This document shows, one piece after another, positions 1 to 5,701 of a stretch of DNA of 5,899 nt. Within the stretch, counting starts at the first letter, position 1, and every line of letters begins with the position of its first letter. The stretch is from Pseudomonadota bacterium (lineage in GTDB: Bacteria > Myxococcota > Bradymonadia > UBA4248): positions 1 to 5,899 of the forward strand of contig JAGBXG010000020.1 in NCBI GenBank assembly GCA_017629415.1. The letters are read 5' to 3'. The position numbers and the translations under genes were made by a program. The notes beneath the pieces were generated by a model, which was not told where the DNA came from, ran no database searches, and saw nothing but the letters and a program-made list of their open reading frames with translations.

Positions 1-114
1 AAAAATATCGACCAAAGCTGCACAAAACTTTGCGCCTCTTCAAGCGGTGCCACCGATCTGAAAGCTTCCGCCAATATGACTATCAAAGGCGCAAAAATCG
101 ATCTGAACCCATAA
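1..114 (+). CDS. C-terminal fragment of a VgrG-like / phage-baseplate-type spike protein (5' end outside window)
   Basis: An open frame runs from the first base to a TAA at 112-114 and gives 37 residues, ending in the segment DLKASANMTIKGAKIDLNP. The short alternation of polar and hydrophobic residues with K/S-A-S-A-N-x-x-I-K-G-A-x-I-x-L-N resembles the extreme C-terminus of VgrG/gp5-type beta-helix tails (DUF2345-like region). In known family members this forms the trimeric needle of the type VI secretion or phage tail spike. Two cysteines near residues 7 and 11 are less usual there. Only the tail is visible, so the catalytic or effector portion, if any, is unknown. An intrinsic terminator 24 bases after the stop fits this being the true gene end. 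Other beta-helical repeat proteins could look the same over so short a stretch. Confidence 0.5.
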   Translation, partial: KNIDQSCTKLCASSSGATDLKASANMTIKGAKIDLNP

Positions 115-137
115 TTCAACTCCAAATCAATTCTCAG

Positions 138-168
138 GGGGCGTGAAATTCACTCGCCCCATTTTTTT
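138..168 (+). terminator. Intrinsic terminator after the VgrG-like gene
   Basis: GGGGCG (138-143) pairs with CGCCCC (155-160). Inside it TGAA (144-147) can pair with TTCA (149-152) or leave a small loop, and a run of seven T follows at 162-168. Position, orientation and T-tract fit Rho-independent termination of the + strand gene ending at 114. Confidence 0.85.
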
Positions 169-192
169 GCAAAATTCCCTATCGCATCCGTT

Positions 193-280
193 GTCATAGC
201 TCCATGACTCAGCGGTTTGGGCCGGGCTTTTCGGCGGTTTGCACACGCCGAATACGCCCGGCTTTTTTGCGAGCTATGAC
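193..280. repeat. 88-nt nested imperfect palindrome upstream of rsmH
   Basis: Three pairs of arms are nested about one centre. The outer pair is GTCATAGCTC (193-202) with GAGCTATGAC (271-280), ten perfect pairs. The middle pair is GCCGGGC (221-227) with GCCCGGC (256-262). The inner pair is TTCGGCG (230-236) with CGCCGAA (246-252). A further short hairpin, CCGCC/GGCGG (280-284 and 288-292, loop TGC), abuts the right end. The inner part carries a T-run and is listed separately as a terminator. The matching outer arms suggest a mobile or REP/MITE-like element, or a folded RNA leader; no transposase or target duplication is visible. Confidence 0.7.
221..268 (+). terminator. Second intrinsic terminator or rsmH leader attenuator
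   Basis: GCCGGGC (221-227) and GCCCGGC (256-262) enclose TTCGGCG (230-236) and CGCCGAA (246-252), followed directly by six T (263-268). The fold and T-run are classic for Rho-independent termination on the + strand. It lies after another good terminator (138-168) and 70 bases before rsmH. It may be a back-up terminator, or an attenuator if the rsmH promoter lies upstream of it. I could not find a convincing sigma-70 promoter on either side to decide this. Confidence 0.7.
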
Positions 281-338
281 CGCCTGCGGCGGACATACGC
301 ACGCAATTCCTTCTTTTCATCCACAAAAGTTCCCAGCA

Positions 339-1289
339 ATGATGGCATTTCAACACATTCCCGTACTCTTAGACGACGTTCTCAAATTGTTGTCTCCACA
401 ACCCGGCGAACATTATCTCGATGTCACTTTAGGCGGAGCCGGACATGCCGGAGCTGTCGCAAACAAAATTCAACCACATGGCGAAATCGTGGGCTTTGAC
501 AGAGATCCGGCCGCTCAAGCCGCTGCAAGTGCCAAACTGCAGCCGTTTGGATTAAAAACAACCCTATTTCAACACTCTTTTATTGCATTTGACAGCATCC
601 TGCGAAATGCCGGTATGCCCGATCGCGAACAAGGCGGCGGTTTTGATATCGTTTTGGCAGACTTCGGCTTATCCTCACACCAAATCGATGATGCTGAACG
701 CGGCTTTTCATTTCATAGCACAGCACCACTCGATATGCGCATGAGTCAAACCGGAGAAACCGCCGCTGAGTTTCTCGCCAATATCGCCCCAGAACAGCTC
801 GCCGATATCCTGTACCAATATTCCGATATCCGCCAATCACGTCAGCTGGCACGCCGTATCTGCGAACGAGCACAAACCGGAACATTACAAACGACAACCG
901 ACCTGGCTGAATTATGCTGCGGTATCCTCGGTCATCCACGCCCTGGACAGCCTCATCCCGCCACTCGCGTTTTTCAAGCCATCCGTATTGCTGTAAACGA
1001 TGAATTCGGTGCCATCGATGCCTTCCTCAAAGACATTCCCAAATGGATGAAACCCAACGGCAGACTTGCCATCATTTCATTTCACAGCGGTGAAGACCGA
1101 CGCGTTAAAGAAGCCATGAAACAATGGCAAAATCCATGCACTTGCCCGCCCAAACTCCCCATGTGCATCTGTCAAAAACAACCTTTGGGCAAAGTTATCA
1201 ACAAAAAGGTTATTGAAGCCACACCACAAGAACTTGCAGAAAATTCGCGCGCAAGAAGCGCAAAACTTAGAGGATTTTTATTTAACTAA
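339..1289 (+). CDS. rsmH: RsmH, 16S rRNA (cytosine(1402)-N(4))-methyltransferase
   Basis: RsmH (MraW) uses S-adenosylmethionine to methylate N4 of C1402 in the decoding centre of 16S rRNA in the cytoplasm. The 316-residue product matches the usual family length of about 310-320. Recognisable motifs are HIPVLLDDVL at 6-15, the SAM-binding DVTLGGAGHA at 28-37, GFDRDP at 52-57, a segment from DFGLSS to RGFSF at 108-125, PLDMRM at 130-135, HPATRVFQAIRIAVN at 206-220, SFHSGEDRRVK at 247-257 and the C-terminal SRARSAKLR at 303-311. A C-x-C (267, 269) and C-x-C (276, 278) pair lies in the loop before the end, as in many family members, and may bind metal. The start is the ATG doublet 339/342; no clear Shine-Dalgarno precedes it. 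The frame is open back to 204, but that part runs through a terminator hairpin and has no family similarity. mraZ and ftsL, its usual division-cluster neighbours, are absent from either side. Confidence 0.96.
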   Translation: MMAFQHIPVLLDDVLKLLSPQPGEHYLDVTLGGAGHAGAVANKIQPHGEIVGFDRDPAAQAAASAKLQPFGLKTTLFQHSFIAFDSILRNAGMPDREQGGGFDIVLADFGLSSHQIDDAERGFSFHSTAPLDMRMSQTGETAAEFLANIAPEQLADILYQYSDIRQSRQLARRICERAQTGTLQTTTDLAELCCGILGHPRPGQPHPATRVFQAIRIAVNDEFGAIDAFLKDIPKWMKPNGRLAIISFHSGEDRRVKEAMKQWQNPCTCPPKLPMCICQKQPLGKVINKKVIEATPQELAENSRARSAKLRGFLFN

Positions 1290-1416
1290 AATCAAAAAAT
1301 AAAATACACCCTCTCCTATATAAATTTATAAATTCCAAGAAGCTCAATCCACAGCGTACACAAAATCGCAAATCACTGATGATATGGTGTGCTACAGTGA
1401 AGCGAAATGGGGATAC

Positions 1417-1484
1417 AAGTTCCAAGGGGCAAAGCCCCTTGGCGTGGTTTGGGGCAAAGCCCCAAAAGAACTTTGCATACGCCA
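1417..1484. repeat. Two GGGGCAAAGCCCC palindromes in the convergent intergenic gap
   Basis: Palindrome A has arms CCAAGGGGC (1422-1430) and GCCCCTTGG (1434-1442) around AAA. Palindrome B has arms TTTGGGGC (1448-1455) and GCCCCAAA (1459-1466) around AAA. The core GGGGCAAAGCCCC is identical in both (1426-1438 and 1451-1463), and its reverse complement occurs a third time at 5861-5873. Wider pairings also exist: AAGTTC (1417-1422) with GAACTT (1468-1473), and TGGCGT (1440-1445) with ACGCCA (1479-1484). The pair sits between rsmH and the convergent lipoprotein gene. A bidirectional terminator is possible, but neither stem is followed by a T-run on either strand. A REP-like interspersed repeat is the better description. 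The rest of the gap (1290-1416) holds only an AT palindrome at 1319-1330. Confidence 0.75.
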
Positions 1485-1517
1485 TGTGAGATGTGGAAAA
1501 TCCCCTACACCAAACAA

Positions 1518-3419
1518 TCATTCCTCTTTATCCCACTCTATCACTTGCACTGAAATCTCGTTGGGATCGGGTTGTGTATAAGCATTGGGAATTTCAAGAT
1601 ACAGCCAATGATGTTTTTTACTGGCGAATGAGCTCATTTCTGCTCCACCGCCGCCAGTGATATAAATGGGAATGCCTCCCATCGTAAATTGTCCATAATC
1701 AAGCACTCGTCCTGAAAAGATGGCATTCACATTGGCTTTGATGAACAATGACATCAACGCAGCGGCATCAGATTTAGAGCTGAGTGCGTTATTGCGCGAA
1801 CCAAATTCATCAAATATGGGTGTGTAACTGAAAACAAGGCGCACAGGGGGCTTGCATACACCATCGACACAAGTACCGCCATCTCCACAATCATTATCTC
1901 GCGTGCAAATACAAGATGCTTCTGTACCATCGATTTTGGCACAAGATTGGGCATGTGAGCATACCTGAGACGTTGCAGGCACACAGATACAATTTTCGGG
2001 ACCAAGCGCAGGATTCGAACGTTCAGCATTGGGAGGAATACAATATGCCTCTTGCTGAATACATTCACGACATGTCGGATTTTTGCTCGAACCACTGAGA
2101 TGAAGGATATCACGACATTCAGCAAGAGACGGCCATTGCGTACCTTCAGGCGCCGGAATTTGACAAGTTTCATTTGAAACGGTTTCTAAAACTGACTCAA
2201 GCCATTCTATCTGGGAGGATCCCAAAGATGCATCGGCTGTATCCAACATGATCAGCTGAACTTTTCCAACCATTGTAGACATGTGGGATGGTCCGAAAAG
2301 CTCCCTAAATTCTGCAAGCCCATTGCCCTGATATTCATCTTCCCCAAGGCCGGCATGAAAAGCAGTTTTGTGCATAATGGCATTGCAAATATGATTTTCA
2401 AACTGTCGAGTATCTTCCTGACAACAAATTTGGTCGTTTTTTTCAATGCAAGCATCGGTCGTTTGCGGTGTGCCATCACGCCATGTCAATTTTGCATTTA
2501 TCAAACTGTACATTTCAGCAAATTCATCTTTTGAACCGTGTTCCGTCAGATTACCAAGACTGACCGCAACATCCACATTTTTTTCATTCATGCTGTCTAA
2601 AAGTTTAGACAACGCTTTTGTATTCCCTTCTACATTTGAAAATACACCGATTCTAAGTGTACCTGTTTTATCCTCATCATTATCGTCTTTGGGCTGAATT
2701 TTGACAGTCAATGTTCTGCATCCACAAGGTTTAAAGCAGAAATCAAGCGTTCCTTGGGCTTCTGGATCACAGCAATTATCACTGGGCTGCGTTACACGAT
2801 ATCCCGCCGGCAATGCCATTGGACTGAATGCATCGCATGCATAAATCACTTTTGAGCTTGAAGTATGATAAGGGGAACGGTCAGTTTCTTCGGTCAAGCA
2901 ATGATCATCGTCATTGATTTGAGCAGAGATAACAAGTCTATGCGTTCCTTCATGAATCAGGCGGCATTCATTTTTATTTGCATTGCTTGGACTGCATTCT
3001 TCGACAATTTTATAGCCTTCAGGGCAAGAGGTAGTCAGCTTTTCATAGGATGCGGAATGACATTTTTCATACATATCCAGCAATCCTGCTGGCAGTTCAG
3101 ACAATGAAATGCCAATACCGCCCTGAGCATCGCCGCGAATCCCCGGAATTGTATCTAATGTGAAATGAGGCAAGGCACCATGTGCTTTGGCTTTAAACAC
3201 CGTTAAACTGGATTCCGCCGCCATCCCCGAAACAGCAGGACATCTAAAAACAGTCCCGGAAGTTTTCTCCGTTCTGCCTGCCCCATAAGCTTTAAGCGTC
3301 GAGGAGTTTGAAGCAAAAACATAAAATCCTTCCTGCTCCGTGAAACGCTCTCCTTCGGTTGAATTGCAACCCAGCATTCCAAGAACGAACCCAAAGCATA
3401 TTTTTTGTAATTGGCGCAT
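1518..3419 (-). CDS. Predicted cysteine-rich lipoprotein with a degenerate calcineurin-like metallophosphoesterase domain
   Basis: The 633-residue product begins with a short basic and hydrophobic signal and a lipobox-like MLGC, with C18 as the likely lipidation site; N19 at +2 would allow outer-membrane sorting. M at -3 is not canonical. Thirty further cysteines make up the mature chain, an even number that suits an oxidised, extracytoplasmic, disulfide-rich protein. Residues 20-250 are unrecognised, with cysteines mostly at 120-234. Residues about 255-610 resemble the calcineurin-like metallophosphoesterase fold: RIGVFSNVEGN (256-266), SLGNLTEHG (287-295), GLGEDEY (357-363), LIMLDTADASLG then WLESVL (389-411), FSYTP (530-534), and IFSGRVLDYG then YITGGGGAE (567-594). 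The usual ligands are replaced: D to N262, H to E264, D to N290, GNHD to GEDE (359-362), H to Y532, GHxH to GRVL (570-573). A cysteine-rich insert (about 415-524) with CTRDNDCGDGGTCVDGVC splits the domain. Catalysis by the normal two-metal mechanism is therefore unlikely; a binding or structural role is inferred. The start ATG lies after only a weak ribosome site. Confidence 0.85.
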   Translation of the reverse strand: MRQLQKICFGFVLGMLGCNSTEGERFTEQEGFYVFASNSSTLKAYGAGRTEKTSGTVFRCPAVSGMAAESSLTVFKAKAHGALPHFTLDTIPGIRGDAQGGIGISLSELPAGLLDMYEKCHSASYEKLTTSCPEGYKIVEECSPSNANKNECRLIHEGTHRLVISAQINDDDHCLTEETDRSPYHTSSSKVIYACDAFSPMALPAGYRVTQPSDNCCDPEAQGTLDFCFKPCGCRTLTVKIQPKDDNDEDKTGTLRIGVFSNVEGNTKALSKLLDSMNEKNVDVAVSLGNLTEHGSKDEFAEMYSLINAKLTWRDGTPQTTDACIEKNDQICCQEDTRQFENHICNAIMHKTAFHAGLGEDEYQGNGLAEFRELFGPSHMSTMVGKVQLIMLDTADASLGSSQIEWLESVLETVSNETCQIPAPEGTQWPSLAECRDILHLSGSSKNPTCRECIQQEAYCIPPNAERSNPALGPENCICVPATSQVCSHAQSCAKIDGTEASCICTRDNDCGDGGTCVDGVCKPPVRLVFSYTPIFDEFGSRNNALSSKSDAAALMSLFIKANVNAIFSGRVLDYGQFTMGGIPIYITGGGGAEMSSFASKKHHWLYLEIPNAYTQPDPNEISVQVIEWDKEE

Positions 3420-3467
3420 CTGTATTTTTTCATCAAATGGTTTGGCGACACAGCTTCGTGAGTCATT

Positions 3468-3485
3468 TTCATATCATTCTGATAT
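3468..3485 (-). promoter_or_regulatory. Candidate extended -10 and overlapping inverted repeat ahead of the lipoprotein gene
   Basis: Reading the minus strand, TGATATGAA (3476 down to 3468) resembles an extended -10 (TGn then TATGAA, four of six consensus bases). It would place the transcript start about 40 bases before the ATG at 3419. No good -35 is present. ATATCA (3471-3476) and TGATAT (3480-3485) form a perfect 6-3-6 inverted repeat that overlaps this box, a plausible operator. A promoter is expected here because a strong terminator lies just upstream. Confidence 0.35.
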
Positions 3486-3495
3486 ACAGCACTTT

Positions 3496-3534
3496 AAAAA
3501 AAAAAGCGCAGACTATGTTGAAACACATCTGCGC
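3496..3534 (-). terminator. Intrinsic terminator after the Ser/Thr kinase gene
   Basis: On the minus strand GCGCAGA (3534-3528) pairs with TCTGCGC (3512-3506), and ten consecutive T follow (3505-3496). It lies 46 bases beyond the kinase stop codon. The strength of the stem and T-run argues that the kinase and the downstream lipoprotein gene are mostly transcribed separately. Confidence 0.9.
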
Positions 3535-3579
3535 ATAAAATTGAATGACTCAAAACGAGATTTTTAGATTCTACCTGCG

Positions 3580-5259
3580 TTAGAATGGAATATCTACAAC
3601 AGGATCTACAAGCTTACCACCAGAGTTAGATGATTTTCTTGTTCTTGATGAAGTAGATTTTTTTGATTTAGATTTTGTTTCTGATTTTGGCTTATCGGTT
3701 TCTTTCGTTTTTTCTTCTTTATTTTCGTCGTTTTCTTGTTCAAGTTTTTCGACATCAGCGCAAGCGGAATTCCAAGTCCATCCAACCAATCTGTTTGCAT
3801 TTTGCACATGCTGTTTAACGGTTTGGAGGCGTTCAGCTTCAAGTTCTTCGGGGGTTTTAACCACTTCTACAACGGGAGGCGTATCCATTTTATTGTCATC
3901 GTTATGAAGGAAAAGCCACAAGCCAATCCCGATAACGAGCAAGAGCGCAACGATAACAGCGCCGATTGCCATAATAGATTTGAGTTGTTTTTGTACGGTA
4001 GGCTGATTGAAGCTGGTATTTGATGATTTCTTTTTATTATTCTTTTTCTTTAAGCTTTTTTGATAGGCTTTCAGGCATTTTTCTTCATCTTTGATGGCTT
4101 GCTGCAAGTTTGCGTTGATGTCGTTTAAGACTTCCTGCGCCGTATGATAGCGATCCTCTTTTTTCTTTTTGCACAGTTTTCGGATGATATCGGCGATGCC
4201 ATTGGGGATGAACAGCGGGATTTCGAGTTCCTCGTTGACCTGTTTATAGGCGACGCGCATGAAAGATTTGTCGCTGACCGCGACTTCGCCGGTGAGGCAT
4301 TCGAGGTAAACGAGTCCGACGGCATAGAGATCGCTTTCTGCTGAAGCGCGCGTTTCGCCGGTGAAGAGTTCCGGGGCCATATACGAGGGGGTACCGCGCA
4401 CGTTGCCCTGTTGCGTCATTAGCGTTTGGCTTTGGAGGTTATCGAGGACGGTAGAAATACCGAAGTCGAGCACACGAATTTCGTAGGGCGGCGGCGTATC
4501 AAAGACCATGATATTGCCGGGCTTAATATCGCGATGGATGATATTTTTTTCGTGTGTTTCGACGAGTGCGCCGAGCAGCTGCTGGATAATGCCGGTTGCG
4601 AATGTCAGCGGCAGTGCCCCGTAATTTTGGAGCAATTTATCGAGTGAAAGGCCTTCGACGAATTCGAGGACCATGCAAGGTGTGCCTTGATAGCGGCCGT
4701 AATCGATACATCGGACGATATGTTCATCGTTGAGAGAGGCGATGAGTTCAGCTTCTCGGTAAAACCTTTTAACGGCGACTTTAGCTTCCTGTGAGTCGTA
4801 TCCTGTGGAAACTTGAAGAATCTTGATGACGACGTGCATGCGGTCGGTTTTTCGCCAAGCCTCGAGAACAACGGCACATCCGCCGCGTCCGACTTGTTCG
4901 CCGACATCATACTGGCTGGAGATTTCTTCATCTGCCTGTTTTCCGAAGCGTTCGATGGTTGCACCATCGTCGACGAAATCTTCTTGTTCGAGTGCACCGG
5001 GTGGAACACTAAATGACGGCTGCGTAAAAATACCGGAGGGTGAAGCGAATGAGGGTTGTGCGAATGCGCCGGAAGGCGAAGCAAACGAGGGCTGTGCAAA
5101 CGCACCGGAAGGCTGCAGCATTGGCCTCACGTTTTGCGCACGATGACTGCCGGATTCTACGCGTTCAGAGACAGCAGAATTTTCATCTGTCGCGTCAATA
5201 TCTGCGCCAGCAGTATCTATTTGATGATTGATTTTCACTGAAGTCATTTTTTCAGCCAT
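3580..5259 (-). CDS. Transmembrane Hanks-type (PknB-like) serine/threonine protein kinase
   Basis: The 559-residue protein is a eukaryotic-like kinase expected to phosphorylate Ser/Thr of unknown targets. Residues are counted from ATG 5259. 1-49 are polar; 50-92 carry 12-residue PSGAFAQPSFAS repeats. The kinase domain spans about 117-385: Gly-loop VGRGGCAV (123-130, third glycine replaced by alanine), K146 in VVIK, alpha-C E169, HRDIKPGN (242-249; catalytic D244), DFG (265-267), GTPSYMAPE (289-297), D310 and R370. All catalytic residues are present, so it should be active. A lysine-rich juxtamembrane stretch precedes one membrane helix (about 428-451). The last 108 residues face the periplasm by the positive-inside rule, are rich in K/E/S, and show no PASTA or other sensor domain. 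The frame extends to a GTG at 5304. ATG 5259 is preferred because GGGAG lies 7 bases before it and the predicted transcript starts near 5301. It is followed by its own terminator. Family assignment is firm; substrate and signal are unknown. Confidence 0.93.
   Translation of the reverse strand: MAEKMTSVKINHQIDTAGADIDATDENSAVSERVESGSHRAQNVRPMLQPSGAFAQPSFASPSGAFAQPSFASPSGIFTQPSFSVPPGALEQEDFVDDGATIERFGKQADEEISSQYDVGEQVGRGGCAVVLEAWRKTDRMHVVIKILQVSTGYDSQEAKVAVKRFYREAELIASLNDEHIVRCIDYGRYQGTPCMVLEFVEGLSLDKLLQNYGALPLTFATGIIQQLLGALVETHEKNIIHRDIKPGNIMVFDTPPPYEIRVLDFGISTVLDNLQSQTLMTQQGNVRGTPSYMAPELFTGETRASAESDLYAVGLVYLECLTGEVAVSDKSFMRVAYKQVNEELEIPLFIPNGIADIIRKLCKKKKEDRYHTAQEVLNDINANLQQAIKDEEKCLKAYQKSLKKKNNKKKSSNTSFNQPTVQKQLKSIMAIGAVIVALLLVIGIGLWLFLHNDDNKMDTPPVVEVVKTPEELEAERLQTVKQHVQNANRLVGWTWNSACADVEKLEQENDENKEEKTKETDKPKSETKSKSKKSTSSRTRKSSNSGGKLVDPVVDIPF
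4984..5112 (-). repeat. Tandem 36-bp in-frame repeats in the kinase N-terminus
   Basis: Three full 36-bp units (5112-5077, 5076-5041, 5040-5005) encode PSGAFAQPSFAS, the identical PSGAFAQPSFAS and PSGIFTQPSFSV. A degenerate fourth (5004-4984) encodes PPGALEQ. The first two are identical in protein but differ by several synonymous bases, so they are conserved for sequence and not simply a recent duplication. The encoded stretch is Pro/Ser/Gly/Phe-rich and probably disordered. Confidence 0.9.
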
Positions 5260-5266
5260 GGCACCG

Positions 5267-5271
5267 CTCCC
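5267..5271 (-). promoter_or_regulatory. Shine-Dalgarno site that sets the kinase start
   Basis: The minus strand reads GGGAG followed by seven bases and then ATG at 5259. None of the upstream in-frame starts (GTG 5304, ATG 5292, 5283, 5280) has a comparable site, which is why 5259 was chosen. Confidence 0.65.
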
Positions 5272-5307
5272 AACGGTCATCATGGAACGCATTGCGAATA
5301 ACACGTC

Positions 5308-5336
5308 AAAATATGGGTTATACCCCTGACTGTCAA
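5308..5336 (-). promoter_or_regulatory. Sigma-70-type promoter of the kinase gene
   Basis: On the minus strand a perfect -35 TTGACA (5336-5331) is separated by 17 bases from TATTTT (5313-5308, four of six consensus bases). Transcription would begin near 5301, leaving a leader of about 42 bases before ATG 5259. The GTG at 5304 would lie upstream of the transcript start. The palindrome TCAAGCTTGA (5333-5342) overlaps the -35 and could be a regulator site. Confidence 0.6.
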
Positions 5337-5419
5337 GCTTGATATAGGTTTGTCAGTCCATTCTCATGTTTCAGCATGACGACCATCTGCGGATGAACGC
5401 GTACAAAATTGGGCAATAT

Positions 5420-5455
5420 TTTCAAAATTCAGGCTATTTTTGAGATATTTTGAAA
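5420..5455. repeat. AT-rich inverted repeat
   Basis: TTTCAAAAT (5420-5428) and ATTTTGAAA (5447-5455) are a perfect nine-base match around an 18-base centre. In AT-rich DNA this is only moderately surprising. It lies about 85 bases upstream of the kinase -35. Confidence 0.5.
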
Positions 5456-5510
5456 TTTCACAGTCTCAATTTTTAAGCTTCACATGCCACTTTTCACATC
5501 ATGGCGTCCG

Positions 5511-5534
5511 CTCGTGTCGACATGGGTACACGAG
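5511..5534. repeat. CTCGTGT / ACACGAG inverted repeat
   Basis: CTCGTGT (5511-5517) and ACACGAG (5528-5534) pair perfectly around a ten-base centre. It is GC-richer than its surroundings and has the size of a dimeric regulator site or small hairpin. No adjacent promoter was identified. Confidence 0.5.
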
Positions 5535-5626
5535 TCTTTGAAATATAAGGCAATTTTGGCGATTGGCAAATTTTGTCATTTATTTCTATTCTTTTTGGTT
5601 TGATAAACTTCAAGTTACAGGGCTGA

Positions 5627-5651
5627 GATGTAAAATACATCAAATTTTTTT
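5627..5651 (+). terminator. Weak terminator-like hairpin
   Basis: GATGTA (5627-5632) and TACATC (5636-5641) form a 6-3-6 dyad around AAA, followed by AAA and seven T (5645-5651). The stem is AT-rich and no + strand gene ends nearby, so it would matter only if an unrecognised small transcript ends here. Confidence 0.25.
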
Positions 5652-5701
5652 GCGGAGAGGTTTTGAGCCCGTATTTCATTTGTGTTATTATTATTATTTT
5701 A

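Noticed and set aside
204..338. Longer rsmH start giving 45 extra N-terminal residues
   Set aside because: The extension runs through the palindrome and T-run at 193-280, lacks a ribosome site and resembles no part of RsmH; the family begins near HIPVLL.
150..356. 68-codon minus-strand frame upstream of rsmH
   Set aside because: It spans two hairpins with T-runs on the opposite strand and has no coding character.
1282..1581. Short frames on both strands across the convergent gap
   Set aside because: They translate the GGGGCAAAGCCCC palindromes and overlap the ends of the flanking genes; no support as genes.
1518..3419. Annotating the lipoprotein as an active metallophosphatase
   Set aside because: None of the usual metal-binding Asp, Asn or His residues can be found in the motif positions, so activity should not be assumed.
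4984..5112. CRISPR-like spaced repeat
   Set aside because: The units are contiguous, in frame with the kinase and diverge mostly at synonymous positions, so they are a coding tandem repeat.
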